From NCBI RefSeq assembly GCF_900101825.1, contig NZ_FNAG01000001.1, positions 248,001 to 312,000 on the forward strand: 64,000 nt of DNA, in the 5' to 3' direction. Both the position numbers and the translations under genes were made by a program. Shown here in pieces: positions 52,454 to 60,898 of this stretch. Every line of letters begins with the position of its first letter. Position 1 is the stretch's first letter. This DNA is from Aquimonas voraii (GTDB taxonomy: Bacteria; Pseudomonadota; Gammaproteobacteria; Xanthomonadales; Xanthomonadaceae). Under the pieces are notes generated by a model. That model ran no database searches. It was given only the letters and a program-made list of their open reading frames with translations, and was not told the origin of the DNA.

Positions 52454-52876
52454 ATGAAGAAGCAGTCCGGTTTCACCCTGATCGAGCTGATGATCGTCAT
52501 CGCCATCATCGGCATTCTGGCCGCCATCGCCCTGCCGGCCTACCAGGACTACACCATCCGCAGCCGCGTCGGCGAACTCGCCGTCGTCGCTTCGGGCATG
52601 AAGGCCACCATCTCCGAGAACATCGCCAACTCGAACGGTAACTTCGCGACGGCCTGCACCGGCGTCACCCTGGTGACCGTTCCGACCCGCAACACGGCCT
52701 CCTCCGCCTGCGCGGGTGGCGTCATCACCGTCACTGGCACCGGGGACGCGAATGGCGTGGTTCTGACCTACACCCCGACCTTCAGCTCCAGCGGCGCCAC
52801 CATCAACTGGCGCTGCGGCACGGCCCCGGCGGACAACTTCCGCTACGTGCCGGCCGAGTGCCGTCAGGCCCCGTAA
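52454..52876 (+). CDS. pilA: type IV pilus major pilin PilA
   Basis: A 140-residue pilin. The leader MKKQSG is cleaved after G6 by PilD, and the mature protein of 134 residues starts [22 protein letters not shown] with Glu5 (E11). Conserved [14 protein letters not shown] follows. The globular domain has four cysteines, the last two ([19 protein letters not shown]) bounding a D-region loop. ATG 52454 is preceded by GGGAGA. It has its own sigma-54 promoter and an intrinsic terminator, so it is expressed at high level as a single-gene transcript, separate from pilB. Confidence 0.95.
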   Translation: MKKQSGFTLIELMIVIAIIGILAAIALPAYQDYTIRSRVGELAVVASGMKATISENIANSNGNFATACTGVTLVTVPTRNTASSACAGGVITVTGTGDANGVVLTYTPTFSSSGATINWRCGTAPADNFRYVPAECRQAP

Positions 52877-52900
52877 TCGGTATGGTTTCGCTGTGATGCT

Positions 52901-52930
52901 CAAAGGGGCCCCTCGGGGCCCCTTTGTTTT
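52901..52930 (+). terminator. intrinsic terminator after pilA
   Basis: Perfect stem AAAGGGGCCCC/GGGGCCCCTTT with a TC-type short loop, followed by GTTTT. It lies 25 bases after the pilA stop and should separate pilA from pilBCD. Confidence 0.9.
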
Positions 52931-53054
52931 GCGTTGCATTTCGTGACAATCATCGCGGTCCCGAGTCGAGGCCGGGGCAAAAGCGCTGCAGTCCTTGAGA
53001 AACATGCGGTAAAGTGCTGTTCAGATTGACAGCGCACTCGCGGAGCCCCAACCC

Positions 53055-54779
53055 ATGAACGGTCCAGCCACGGTCAACCTGGTGGGCATCACCGGCCTTG
53101 CGCGCCGGCTGGTGCAGGACGGCCATCTGGGCGAGGCCGATGCCCGCAAGGCGCTGGAAGACTCCGCCAAGGACAAGACCCCGATCACCCAGTGGCTGAT
53201 GAGCCGTGGCCTGGTCAGCGGCACCCACATCGCCCAGGCGCAGTCGATCGAGTTTGGCATGCCGCTGATCGACGTCTCGGCGATGGACGCGGGGCAGATG
53301 CCTGTCAAGCTGATTGAAGAGAAGCTGATCACCGGCCACAAGGCCCTGCCGCTGTTCAAGCGCGGCAACCGCCTGTTCGTCGGCATCGCCGACCCCACCA
53401 ATACCCGTGGCCTCGATGAGATCAAGTTCGCCGCCAATCTGGTGGTGGAGCCGATCCTGGTGGCCGCCGATCAGCTCGACAAGGCCATCGAAAACGCGCT
53501 CAACGCGGCCGAGGCCACGGTCGGTGGCTTGGAGGAAGACGAGGGCCTCGAAAACCTCGAGCTAGGCGATACCAGCGAAGACGGCGATGCGGCCGGTGGC
53601 GTCGACGCCCGCGGCGACGACACCCCGGTGGTGCGCTTCGTCAACAAGATGCTGGTCGATGCGATCAAGCGCGGCGCCTCTGACATCCACTTCGAGCCCT
53701 ATGAAACCGAATACCGCGTGCGCTTCCGCATGGACGGCATTCTGAAAACCGTGGCCAAGCCGCCGGTCAAGTTGAGCCCGCGCATCTCCTCGCGCTTGAA
53801 GGTGATGTCCGCTCTCGATATCGCCGAAAGACGCGTGCCGCAGGACGGCCGCATCAAGCTCAACCTGAGCAAGACCAAGTCGATGGACTTCCGCGTCAGC
53901 ACCTGCCCGACCCTGTTCGGCGAGAAGATCGTGCTGCGTATCCTCGACGGCTCGGCCGCCAAGCTGGGCATCGACAAGCTGGGCTACGAGGACGACCAGA
54001 AGAAGCTTTTTCTCGACGCTATCGAAAAGCCCTACGGCATGGTGCTGGTCACCGGCCCCACCGGCTCGGGCAAGACGGTGTCGCTGTACACCGCGCTCAA
54101 CATCCTCAACACCGAAGGCCGCAACATCAGCACGGTCGAGGACCCGGTCGAGATCCGCGTGCCCGGCATCAACCAGGTGCAGCAGAACAACAAGCGCGGC
54201 ATGACCTTCGCCGCCGCCCTGCGCAGCTTTCTGCGGCAAGACCCGGACGTGATCATGGTCGGCGAGATCCGCGACCTGGAAACCGCCGAGATCGCCGTCA
54301 AGGCCGCGCAGACCGGCCACATGGTGCTGAGCACCCTGCACACCAACGACGCCCCGCAGACGGTCAGCCGCCTGATGAACATGGGCATCGCGCCCTACAA
54401 CATCATCAGTTCGGTGACCCTCGTCATCGCCCAGCGTCTGGCCCGCCGCCTGCACGACTGCAAGCGCCGCATCGAGCTGCCCAAGCCGGCGCTCTTGGCC
54501 GAAGGCTTCTCCGAGGCCGATATCGCTGCCGGCATGAACCTCTACGAGGCGGTGGGCTGCGACGAGTGCAACGAGGGCTACAAGGGCCGCACCGGCATCT
54601 ACCAGGTGATGCCGCTGACCGAAGAGATCCAGGCCATCATCCTGCAGGGCGGCAATGCCATGCAGATCGCCGAGGCCGCCGAACGCTCGGGCATCAATGA
54701 CCTGCGCAAGTCGGCCCTGCTCAAAGCCCGCAACGGCATCACCAGCCTTGCCGAAATCAACCGCGTCACCAAGGACTAA
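53055..54779 (+). CDS. pilB: type IV pilus extension ATPase PilB
   Basis: A 574-residue hexameric secretion ATPase. An N-terminal GspE-N domain (about 10-150) precedes an acidic linker and the ATPase core. Walker A is GPTGSGKT (334-341). The Asp box is STVEDPVEIRVPGINQVQ. Walker B sits in QDPDVIMVGEIRDLETAEIA, and the His box is STLHTNDAPQTVSRL. The zinc-loop region is unusual: CDECNEGYKGRTG keeps its CxxC, but the preceding pair is reduced to LHDCKRR. It powers polymerisation of PilA with PilC. It begins about 125 bases after the pilA terminator and leads pilB-pilC-pilD with short spacers. Confidence 0.95.
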   Translation: MNGPATVNLVGITGLARRLVQDGHLGEADARKALEDSAKDKTPITQWLMSRGLVSGTHIAQAQSIEFGMPLIDVSAMDAGQMPVKLIEEKLITGHKALPLFKRGNRLFVGIADPTNTRGLDEIKFAANLVVEPILVAADQLDKAIENALNAAEATVGGLEEDEGLENLELGDTSEDGDAAGGVDARGDDTPVVRFVNKMLVDAIKRGASDIHFEPYETEYRVRFRMDGILKTVAKPPVKLSPRISSRLKVMSALDIAERRVPQDGRIKLNLSKTKSMDFRVSTCPTLFGEKIVLRILDGSAAKLGIDKLGYEDDQKKLFLDAIEKPYGMVLVTGPTGSGKTVSLYTALNILNTEGRNISTVEDPVEIRVPGINQVQQNNKRGMTFAAALRSFLRQDPDVIMVGEIRDLETAEIAVKAAQTGHMVLSTLHTNDAPQTVSRLMNMGIAPYNIISSVTLVIAQRLARRLHDCKRRIELPKPALLAEGFSEADIAAGMNLYEAVGCDECNEGYKGRTGIYQVMPLTEEIQAIILQGGNAMQIAEAAERSGINDLRKSALLKARNGITSLAEINRVTKD

Positions 54780-54782
54780 GCC

Positions 54783-56051
54783 ATGGCCGTAGCCACCAAG
54801 ACCGCCGCGCGCCCCGCCGCCAAGCCCTTGCCCAAGCGCCAGGGCAATGAGCTGCAGCCCTTTGTCTGGACCGGCAAGGACAAGCGCGGCCAGGTCATGA
54901 AGGGCGAGCAGCTCGCCAAGAACGCCAACCTGCTGAAGGCCGAGCTGCGCCGCCAGGGCATCACCCCCGGCGTGGTCAAGCCCAAGGGCAAGCCCCTGTT
55001 CGGCTCGACGGGCTCGACCATCACCGCCAGGGACATCGCGATCTTCAGCCGCCAGATCGCGACCATGATGAAGTCGGGCGTGCCGCTGGTGCAGAGCTTC
55101 GAGATCATCGCCGGCGGGCAGAAGAACCCGAAGATGAAAGACATGCTGGACGACATCAAGTCCAGCATCGAAAGCGGCAGCACCCTGCACGAGGCGCTGA
55201 GCAAGCACCCGAACCAGTTCGACGAGCTCTACCAGAACCTGGTGCGGGCCGGCGAGGGCGCCGGTGTGCTCGATACCGTGCTCGACACCATCGCCAGCTA
55301 CAAGGAAAACACCGAGGCGCTGAAGTCGAAGATCAAGAAGGCCCTGCTCTACCCGACCATCGTGATCGCGGTGGCGATCCTGGTGTCGGCGGTGCTGCTG
55401 ATCTTCGTGGTGCCGCAGTTCCAGAGCGTTTTCCAGAACTTCGGCGCCGACCTGCCGGCCTTCACCCAGATGCTGGTGGACGCCTCCGACTTCATGATCG
55501 CCTACTGGTGGTTGATGCTGCTGGTCGGCGCGGGCAGCATCGTCGGCCTGCTGCAGGCCCGCAAGCGCTCGTTTGCCGTGGCCAGGTTCATGGACCGGAT
55601 GCTGCTGAAGGTGCCGGTGGTGGGCCAGATCATGCACAACTCGGCCATCGCGCGCTTCGCGCGCACGCTCGCCACCACCTTCAAGGCCGGCGTGCCCCTG
55701 GTCGAGGCCATGGACACCGTGGCCGGCGCCACCGGCAACATCGTCTATACCGAGGCGGTGAACCGCATCCGTCAGGACGTCTCGGTGGGCTACCAGCTCA
55801 ACATCGCCATGCGCCAGGTCAACCTGTTCCCGCACATGGTGGTGCAGATGACCGCGATTGGCGAAGAGTCGGGTGCGCTCGACACCATGCTGTTCAAGAT
55901 CGCCGAGTTCTACGAGCGCGAGGTCAACGACGCGGTCGATTCGCTGAGCAGCATGCTCGAGCCCTTTGTGATGGTGATCATCGGCGTGCTGGTGGGCAGC
56001 ATGGTGATCGGCATGTACCTGCCCATCTTCAAGATGGCCGCGGCGATCTGA
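54783..56051 (+). CDS. pilC: type IV pilus inner-membrane platform protein PilC
   Basis: A 422-residue GspF-family protein. Two homologous cytoplasmic domains alternate with three transmembrane helices (about 185-210, 235-255 and 390-415). Family markers include FSRQIATMMKSGVPLVQSFEII, YPTIVIAVAILVSAVLLIFVVPQF, FARTLATTFKAGVPLVEAMDTVAGATGN and IGEESGALDTMLFKIAEFYE. It couples PilB motion to pilin insertion. It starts three bases after pilB. The N-terminal 25 residues are Ala/Lys/Pro-rich and probably disordered. Confidence 0.95.
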   Translation: MAVATKTAARPAAKPLPKRQGNELQPFVWTGKDKRGQVMKGEQLAKNANLLKAELRRQGITPGVVKPKGKPLFGSTGSTITARDIAIFSRQIATMMKSGVPLVQSFEIIAGGQKNPKMKDMLDDIKSSIESGSTLHEALSKHPNQFDELYQNLVRAGEGAGVLDTVLDTIASYKENTEALKSKIKKALLYPTIVIAVAILVSAVLLIFVVPQFQSVFQNFGADLPAFTQMLVDASDFMIAYWWLMLLVGAGSIVGLLQARKRSFAVARFMDRMLLKVPVVGQIMHNSAIARFARTLATTFKAGVPLVEAMDTVAGATGNIVYTEAVNRIRQDVSVGYQLNIAMRQVNLFPHMVVQMTAIGEESGALDTMLFKIAEFYEREVNDAVDSLSSMLEPFVMVIIGVLVGSMVIGMYLPIFKMAAAI

Positions 56052-56057
56052 CCGCTC

Positions 56058-56927
56058 GTGCTCGACGCCCTCATCGCCACCCCGGCGCTGGCCATCGCCA
56101 GCGCCGGCCTGCTCGGCCTGCTGGTCGGCAGCTTCCTCAACGTGGTCATCCTGCGCCTGCCGGCGCGCATGGAGTGGCAGTGGAAGCGCGACTGCCGCGA
56201 GACTCTTGAGCTGCCGCCCGGCAACGAACCCGAGCCACCGGGCATCGTGCTGCGCGGCTCGCACTGTCCGAAGTGTGGCTTCGCCCTCAAGCCCTGGCAC
56301 AACATTCCTCTGCTGAGCTGGCTGGCCCTGCGCGGCCGCTGCGCCGGCTGCGGCACCGCGATCAGCCTGCAGTACCCGCTCGTCGAACTGCTCACTGGGC
56401 TCGCGTTCGCCGCGGTGGTCTGGCAGCTCGGTGTGGGCGCTCCGGCCCTGGCGGGGCTGGTGTTCACCGCCCTGCTGATCGCGATGAGCGGCATCGACGC
56501 GCGCACCACCCTGCTGCCCGACAGCCTGACCCTGCCGCTGCTGTGGATCGGCCTGCTCGCCAGCACCCAGAACCTGTTCCTGGGCATGGACCAGGCCATC
56601 TATGGCGCGGTGGTGGGCTACCTCGCGCTGTGGACGGTCTACTGGGGCTTCAAGCTGCTCACCGGCAAGGAGGGCATGGGCTACGGCGACTTCAAGCTGC
56701 TCGCCGCCCTCGGCGCCTGGTGTGGGCTCAGCGGCATCCTGCCGATCGTGCTGATGTCAGCCGTGGTCGGCGCGGTGTTCGGCAGCGTCTGGCTGGCGAT
56801 CAAGGGCCGCGACAGGGCCACGCCGATTCCCTATGGGCCCTACCTCGCCGCTGCAGGCTGGATCCAGTTCCTGTGGGGCGAGCAGATCCTCGGCGCCTAT
56901 CTGCGCTATTCCGGCCTCGCTCACTGA
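56058..56927 (+). CDS. pilD: prepilin peptidase / N-methyltransferase PilD
   Basis: A 289-residue polytopic aspartic protease. The N-terminal domain has the zinc-type cysteines C70, C73, C95 and C98 (HCPKCGFALKPWHNIPLLSW; CAGCG). Catalytic Asp pairs are D147 (SGIDARTTLLPD) and D211 (GMGYGDFKLL). It cleaves and methylates all pilin-like proteins of this window and probably type II secretion pseudopilins elsewhere. GTG 56058 follows pilC by six bases. In Xanthomonas and Pseudomonas pilD is commonly followed by coaE; here a repeat-bearing gap and ubiH follow instead. Confidence 0.95.
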   Translation: MLDALIATPALAIASAGLLGLLVGSFLNVVILRLPARMEWQWKRDCRETLELPPGNEPEPPGIVLRGSHCPKCGFALKPWHNIPLLSWLALRGRCAGCGTAISLQYPLVELLTGLAFAAVVWQLGVGAPALAGLVFTALLIAMSGIDARTTLLPDSLTLPLLWIGLLASTQNLFLGMDQAIYGAVVGYLALWTVYWGFKLLTGKEGMGYGDFKLLAALGAWCGLSGILPIVLMSAVVGAVFGSVWLAIKGRDRATPIPYGPYLAAAGWIQFLWGEQILGAYLRYSGLAH

Positions 56928-56969
56928 GCGACGGCTGTACGATCCAAACCATCCTTGGCGTCCCCTCGT

Positions 56970-56985
56970 CCCTCGTGCGCGAGGG
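56970..56985. repeat. small CCCTCG/CGAGGG hairpin
   Basis: Six-base arms around TGCG, 43 bases after the pilD stop. It is part of the structured repeat block extending to 57108 and may help terminate pilBCD transcription. Confidence 0.4.
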
Positions 56986-57009
56986 GCGGGGCTCGTCGCA
57001 AGCTTTCTA

Positions 57010-57108
57010 CCCCTCTCCCCAACCTGCCTTCGCTTCGGCTCCGCGGGTGATCGGCTGCTACCGGCAGCCGATAAGCACCCCGCTTCGCTTCCCGCAAGGG
57101 GAGAGGGG
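57010..57108. repeat. structured intergenic element with CCCCTCTCCCC terminal arms
   Basis: Exact 11-base inverted ends (CCCCTCTCCCC at 57010-57020, GGGGAGAGGGG at 57098-57108) enclose a perfect 9-bp hairpin ATCGGCTGC/GCAGCCGAT (57050-57072). Related CTCTCCC..GGGAGAG hairpins occur in the 120-base repeats at 39.6-39.8 kb. Confidence 0.65.
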
Positions 57109-57225
57109 AGCAAAGCCTTCGAGCGCTGATGTTCTGGCAACTTTCAGCGCGGCCTCGCGTCACTGCCCAAGCGCGCGCGTTCCATCGCCACGGTCCCGCC
57201 ACCGGCCAGCCTCTAAACTAGGCCC

Positions 57226-58467
57226 ATGCATACGCCCCCTGATTCCGCAGCGTCGGCCGCGCCGCCGCTGGATGTGCTCATCGTCGGCGGCGGCCTGGTC
57301 GGCAGCAGCCTCGCCTGCGCGCTGGACCGCAGCGCCCTGCGCGTGGCCCTGGTCGAGGCCAGCGCGGCGCAGCGCGAGCAGCCGCCGAGCTTCGACGAGC
57401 GCAACCTCGCGCTCAACCGGCTCAGCCTGGATGCGCTCGATGCGCTGGGCGTGCTGGCGCATCTGCACAGCCCGCCGGTGCCGATCTGCGGCGTACACGT
57501 CAGCAGCGCCGGTGACTTCGGCCGCGTGCGGCTCGATGCCGCTGCGCACGGCGTCGACGCCTTTGGCGGCGTGGTGGTGGCGCGCGAGCTGGGCCAGGCC
57601 CTGCAGCGGCGTCTGGCCGAGTGCCGCGGACTGCTGCACCGCGCGCCGGCGCGGGTGCTGCAGGCGCGCCGCGTCGATGGGCACATGCAGGTCGAGCTCG
57701 ACAGCGGCGAGCGCTTGAGCACGCGCCTCCTGGTGATCGCCGAGGGCACCGACTCGGCCCTGCGCGAGTCGCTGGGTCTCGGCTCGACGCACAGCGATTA
57801 CGGCCAGACCCTGTTCGTCAGCGTGGTCGAGGCCGACCGCCCGCACGGCGGCATCGCCTACGAGCGCTTCACCGCCGAGGGGCCGGTGGCGATGCTGCCG
57901 CTGGCCGGCACGCGACTCGGCAGTGTCCTCACCGTGCCGAGCGCGCAAGCGGATGCCGTGCAGGCGCTCGACGAGGCCGGCTATCTCACCCTGCTGCAGC
58001 AGCGCTTCGGCTGGAAGCTGGGGCGCCTGCGTCGGGTGGGCAGGCGCAGCGCCTACGCCATGCGCCTGGTCACCGCCAATGCCCTGCACGGGCCGCGCTG
58101 CGTGGTGGTCGGCAATGCCGCGCAAACCCTGCACCCGATCGGCGCGCAGGGTTTCAACCTCGGCCTGCGCGATGCGCTGACCCTCGCCGGCCTGCTGCTG
58201 GACGGCAGCGAGTCCGACGCCGGCAGCCCGGCCCGGCTGGACGAGTACACGCGGCGTCGTGCATCCGACCGCGCCGGCACCATCGACTTCAGCGATGGGC
58301 TGGCCCGGCTGTTCGCGCATACCGCAGCACCGGTGCGCTGGCTGCGGGGCCTGGGCCTTGCGGCCTGCGATCACTTCTCCGATCTCGCGCGTCCGCTGGT
58401 GCGTGGCGCCATGGGCGCGGAGCCCTCGGCGCTGGCGGCCCTGGACCAGCTGCGGAGGCGCGCATGA
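57226..58467 (+). CDS. ubiH: 2-octaprenyl-6-methoxyphenol hydroxylase (UbiH-type FAD monooxygenase)
   Basis: A 413-residue flavoprotein monooxygenase for ring hydroxylation in ubiquinone synthesis. The FAD dinucleotide motif is VLIVGGGLVGSSLACAL (about 17-33), and the second FAD motif with the family's HPIGAQGFNLGLRD sequence is near 300-320. Substrate-domain segments (GGIAYERFTAEGPVAMLPLAG) match UbiH. The next gene, a paralogue, overlaps by four bases, the paired arrangement found in many gammaproteobacteria. Which ring position each hydroxylates is inferred from family resemblance. A -10-like TAAACT lies just upstream of the start. Confidence 0.88.
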   Translation: MHTPPDSAASAAPPLDVLIVGGGLVGSSLACALDRSALRVALVEASAAQREQPPSFDERNLALNRLSLDALDALGVLAHLHSPPVPICGVHVSSAGDFGRVRLDAAAHGVDAFGGVVVARELGQALQRRLAECRGLLHRAPARVLQARRVDGHMQVELDSGERLSTRLLVIAEGTDSALRESLGLGSTHSDYGQTLFVSVVEADRPHGGIAYERFTAEGPVAMLPLAGTRLGSVLTVPSAQADAVQALDEAGYLTLLQQRFGWKLGRLRRVGRRSAYAMRLVTANALHGPRCVVVGNAAQTLHPIGAQGFNLGLRDALTLAGLLLDGSESDAGSPARLDEYTRRRASDRAGTIDFSDGLARLFAHTAAPVRWLRGLGLAACDHFSDLARPLVRGAMGAEPSALAALDQLRRRA

Positions 58468-59642
58468 GCCGCGCGCGGGCAGGGCATGAGGCCATCGTGG
58501 TCGGCGCCGGCATCGTGGGTGCTGCGATCGCCCTGGGCCTGGCGCAGCAGGGCCGGCGCGTGGCCCTGGTCGAAGCGCGCGAGCCACCCGAGTGGCGGGC
58601 CGAGGACTCGCCCGACCTGCGTGTCTATGCCATTGCGCCGGGTTCGCGGGCGCTGCTGGACGCGCTGGGCGTGTGGCAGGGCATCGCGGGCGCGCGCGTG
58701 CAGCCCTACCGCGCCATGCACGTCTGGGATGCCGGCGGCGGCGCGCCCCTGCATCTCGATGCTGAAGAGTCGGGACTGCGCGAGCTCGGCCACATCGTCG
58801 AGGCCGGTCTGATCCAGCACCAGCTGTGGCAGGCGCTGCGCCCCGCCGGTGTCGATCTGCGCATGGGCCGCGTGCAGGGCCATGCCGACGAAGACGGCAT
58901 CGCCGTACTCGATCTTGAAGACGCCAGCCTGCGCGCGCCGCTCGTGATCGCCGCCGACGGCGCGCACTCGCCGCTGCGCGCGCTGGCCGGCATCGAAACG
59001 CGCGGCCACGACTACGGGCAGAGCGGTCTGGTCGCCTATCTGCGCACCGCACAGCCGCATCAGCAGACCGCCTGGCAGCGCTTCCTGCCCACCGGGCCGC
59101 TGGCGGTGCTGCCCTGTGCGAACGAGCGGGTGTCGATCGTCTGGAGCCTGCCCACGGCTGAGGCGGAGCGCCTGCGCGGGCTTGACGCAGAGGCCTTCGA
59201 GCGTGAGCTCACCCGTGCCTTCGATGCCCAGCTCGGCGCGATGCGGCTGGCCTCGGAACGTGTGCTGTTCCCGCTCCGCCTGCAGCTGGCCCAGCGCTAT
59301 CGCCAAGGCCCGCTGCTGCTGGCCGGTGATGCGGCGCATGCGGTGCATCCGCTGGCCGGGCAGGGGGTGAACCTCGGCCTGCAAGATGCGCGCGAATTGC
59401 TGGCCTTGTCGGAAGAGGCCCTGCAGCGCGGCCAGCCCCTGCATGCGCCGCGCCTGCTCGAGCGCTACGCGCGTCGTCGCCGCAGCGAGAACGCGCTGGC
59501 CGCGTACGGCTTCGATGGCTTGAACCGGCTGTTCTCGAACGAGGCCCTGCTGCCCACCTTGCTGCGCGGACACGCCCTCGGCCTCGCTGGCGCGATCGCG
59601 CCGCTGCGGCGGCTGTGGGTGCGGCGGGCGAGCGCGCAGTAA
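58464..59642 (+). CDS. UbiI/UbiF-like FAD-dependent ubiquinone hydroxylase
   Basis: A 392-residue paralogue of the upstream UbiH. The FAD motif is AIVVGAGIVGAAIALGLAQQGRRVALVEA, a DG motif is in VIAADGAHSPLRALAGI, and the C-terminal LLAGDAAHAVHPLAGQGVNLGLQDARELL is canonical for UbiH/COQ6 enzymes. ATG 58464 overlaps the ubiH stop; a longer frame is only a shadow. It should hydroxylate C5 (UbiI) or C6 (UbiF) of the quinone ring; sequence alone does not decide. The pair form one transcript. Confidence 0.86.
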   Translation: MSRARAGHEAIVVGAGIVGAAIALGLAQQGRRVALVEAREPPEWRAEDSPDLRVYAIAPGSRALLDALGVWQGIAGARVQPYRAMHVWDAGGGAPLHLDAEESGLRELGHIVEAGLIQHQLWQALRPAGVDLRMGRVQGHADEDGIAVLDLEDASLRAPLVIAADGAHSPLRALAGIETRGHDYGQSGLVAYLRTAQPHQQTAWQRFLPTGPLAVLPCANERVSIVWSLPTAEAERLRGLDAEAFERELTRAFDAQLGAMRLASERVLFPLRLQLAQRYRQGPLLLAGDAAHAVHPLAGQGVNLGLQDARELLALSEEALQRGQPLHAPRLLERYARRRRSENALAAYGFDGLNRLFSNEALLPTLLRGHALGLAGAIAPLRRLWVRRASAQ

Positions 59643-59878
59643 CGCAAGGTAGCGCTGCCGCGCACGCAGAGCCGGGTCTGCCGGCGCGGAGGCTGATGCT
59701 TCGCGCCTGGGGTTTCTTTCGTGGGCTGCTCTCGGCGCAGGCGGGAGCTTGAGTGGCGCACGCGGCTGCGCCCGCTGGCGTTCCCCGGCCGCCCCCCGCG
59801 CGCGCCCTTCGTCGGCTGCGTCTTGCTTCGCCGGTTGCGGCGCCAACACACTGCGGCGAAACGTCCACCGGAGTGCCC

Positions 59879-60898
59879 ATGGCGCGACCCGCCGTGTCAC
59901 GCAGCGCGCTCGATGCGCTGGCGCGCGCCGCGCAGCTCGACGCCGAGCAGAGCGCGCAGCTGTTGGCCGAGGCAGGCGCGCGGCCCTCGGCCGAGGAATG
60001 GCGCGTGGCGCTGCGGCGCTTTGCGCGCACCGCGGGCGTGCTGTCGATCGGCTTCGGTGCGGTGTTCTTCATCGCCGCCAACTGGCCCCTGCTGTCAGCG
60101 GGCGGTCGGCTGTGGCTGCTGCAGGGGCTGTTCGCGCTGTCGATTGCGACGGCGCTGTGGCAGCCGCCGCCGCAGCCTGTCGGGCGCGCCGCGCTGCTGC
60201 TGGGTTTCATCGGCACTGGTGCGCTGTTCGCCCTGTTCGGGCAGACCTTCCAGACCGGCGCCAACCTCTACGAGCTGTTCGCGCTCTGGGCCCTGCTCGG
60301 GCTGCCTTTCGTGTTCGCCGCGCGCTGGGCGCCCGTGACAGCCGCCTGGCTGCTGGTCGGCAATACCGCGCTGGCGCTGTTCTGCGGCGTGGTGCCGGGC
60401 CAGCATCCGCTGTGGCTGCTGCTGGGCTTCGGCGAACGCAGCTGGGCCCTGCGCATGCTGGTCGCGATGCTGCCGAACCTGCTGCTGTGGGTGCTGGCCG
60501 AGTGGCGGGCGCCGCAGGATCCGCGCATCGGCGCGTTGCTGCCGCGCTGGCTGCGCCGCCTGCTGCTGGTGGTGGGGCTGGGCTACGGCACCCTGGCCGC
60601 CTGCGTGGCCATCATCGACAGTCGCGAGACGCTGGTCGTAGTCGCGGGCTACCTGTGCGCTGCCGTGCTGGTTGCGGGGTTCTGCTTTCGCACCCGGCGC
60701 GAGGCGCTGGGGCCGGTGGCGCTGGCCGCCAGCGGCGTGCTGCTCGGGCTTGCGCTGCTGATCCGGCTGATGCCCGACGGCGGCGACGGGGTCGCCCTGC
60801 TCCTGCTGCCGCTGTGGGTGCTGGTCGCATCGGCGCTGGCCGGCGTGCTGCTGCTGCCGCTGGCGCGGCGCTGGGAGGGGGAGCGCGATGACAGCTGA
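59879..60898 (+). CDS. DUF2157 membrane protein
   Basis: A 339-residue protein. A cytoplasmic N-terminal helical region (about 1-48, DALARAAQLDAEQSAQLLAEAG) is followed by about ten hydrophobic segments. RFARTAGVLSIGFGAVFFIAANW is the DUF2157 hallmark, and GQTFQTGANLYELFALWALLGLPF is strongly conserved in the family. ATG 59879 has GGAG six bases upstream; longer frames to 59753 lack support. It overlaps the next gene by 11 bases, and the third gene overlaps that by four, so the three are made together. The function is unknown. Confidence 0.88.
   Translation: MARPAVSRSALDALARAAQLDAEQSAQLLAEAGARPSAEEWRVALRRFARTAGVLSIGFGAVFFIAANWPLLSAGGRLWLLQGLFALSIATALWQPPPQPVGRAALLLGFIGTGALFALFGQTFQTGANLYELFALWALLGLPFVFAARWAPVTAAWLLVGNTALALFCGVVPGQHPLWLLLGFGERSWALRMLVAMLPNLLLWVLAEWRAPQDPRIGALLPRWLRRLLLVVGLGYGTLAACVAIIDSRETLVVVAGYLCAAVLVAGFCFRTRREALGPVALAASGVLLGLALLIRLMPDGGDGVALLLLPLWVLVASALAGVLLLPLARRWEGERDDS

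Noticed and set aside
53562-56300. 912-codon minus-strand frame antisense to pilB and pilC
   Set aside because: Composition is His/Leu/Asp/Gly-rich with no family motif, while both plus-strand genes are unmistakable.
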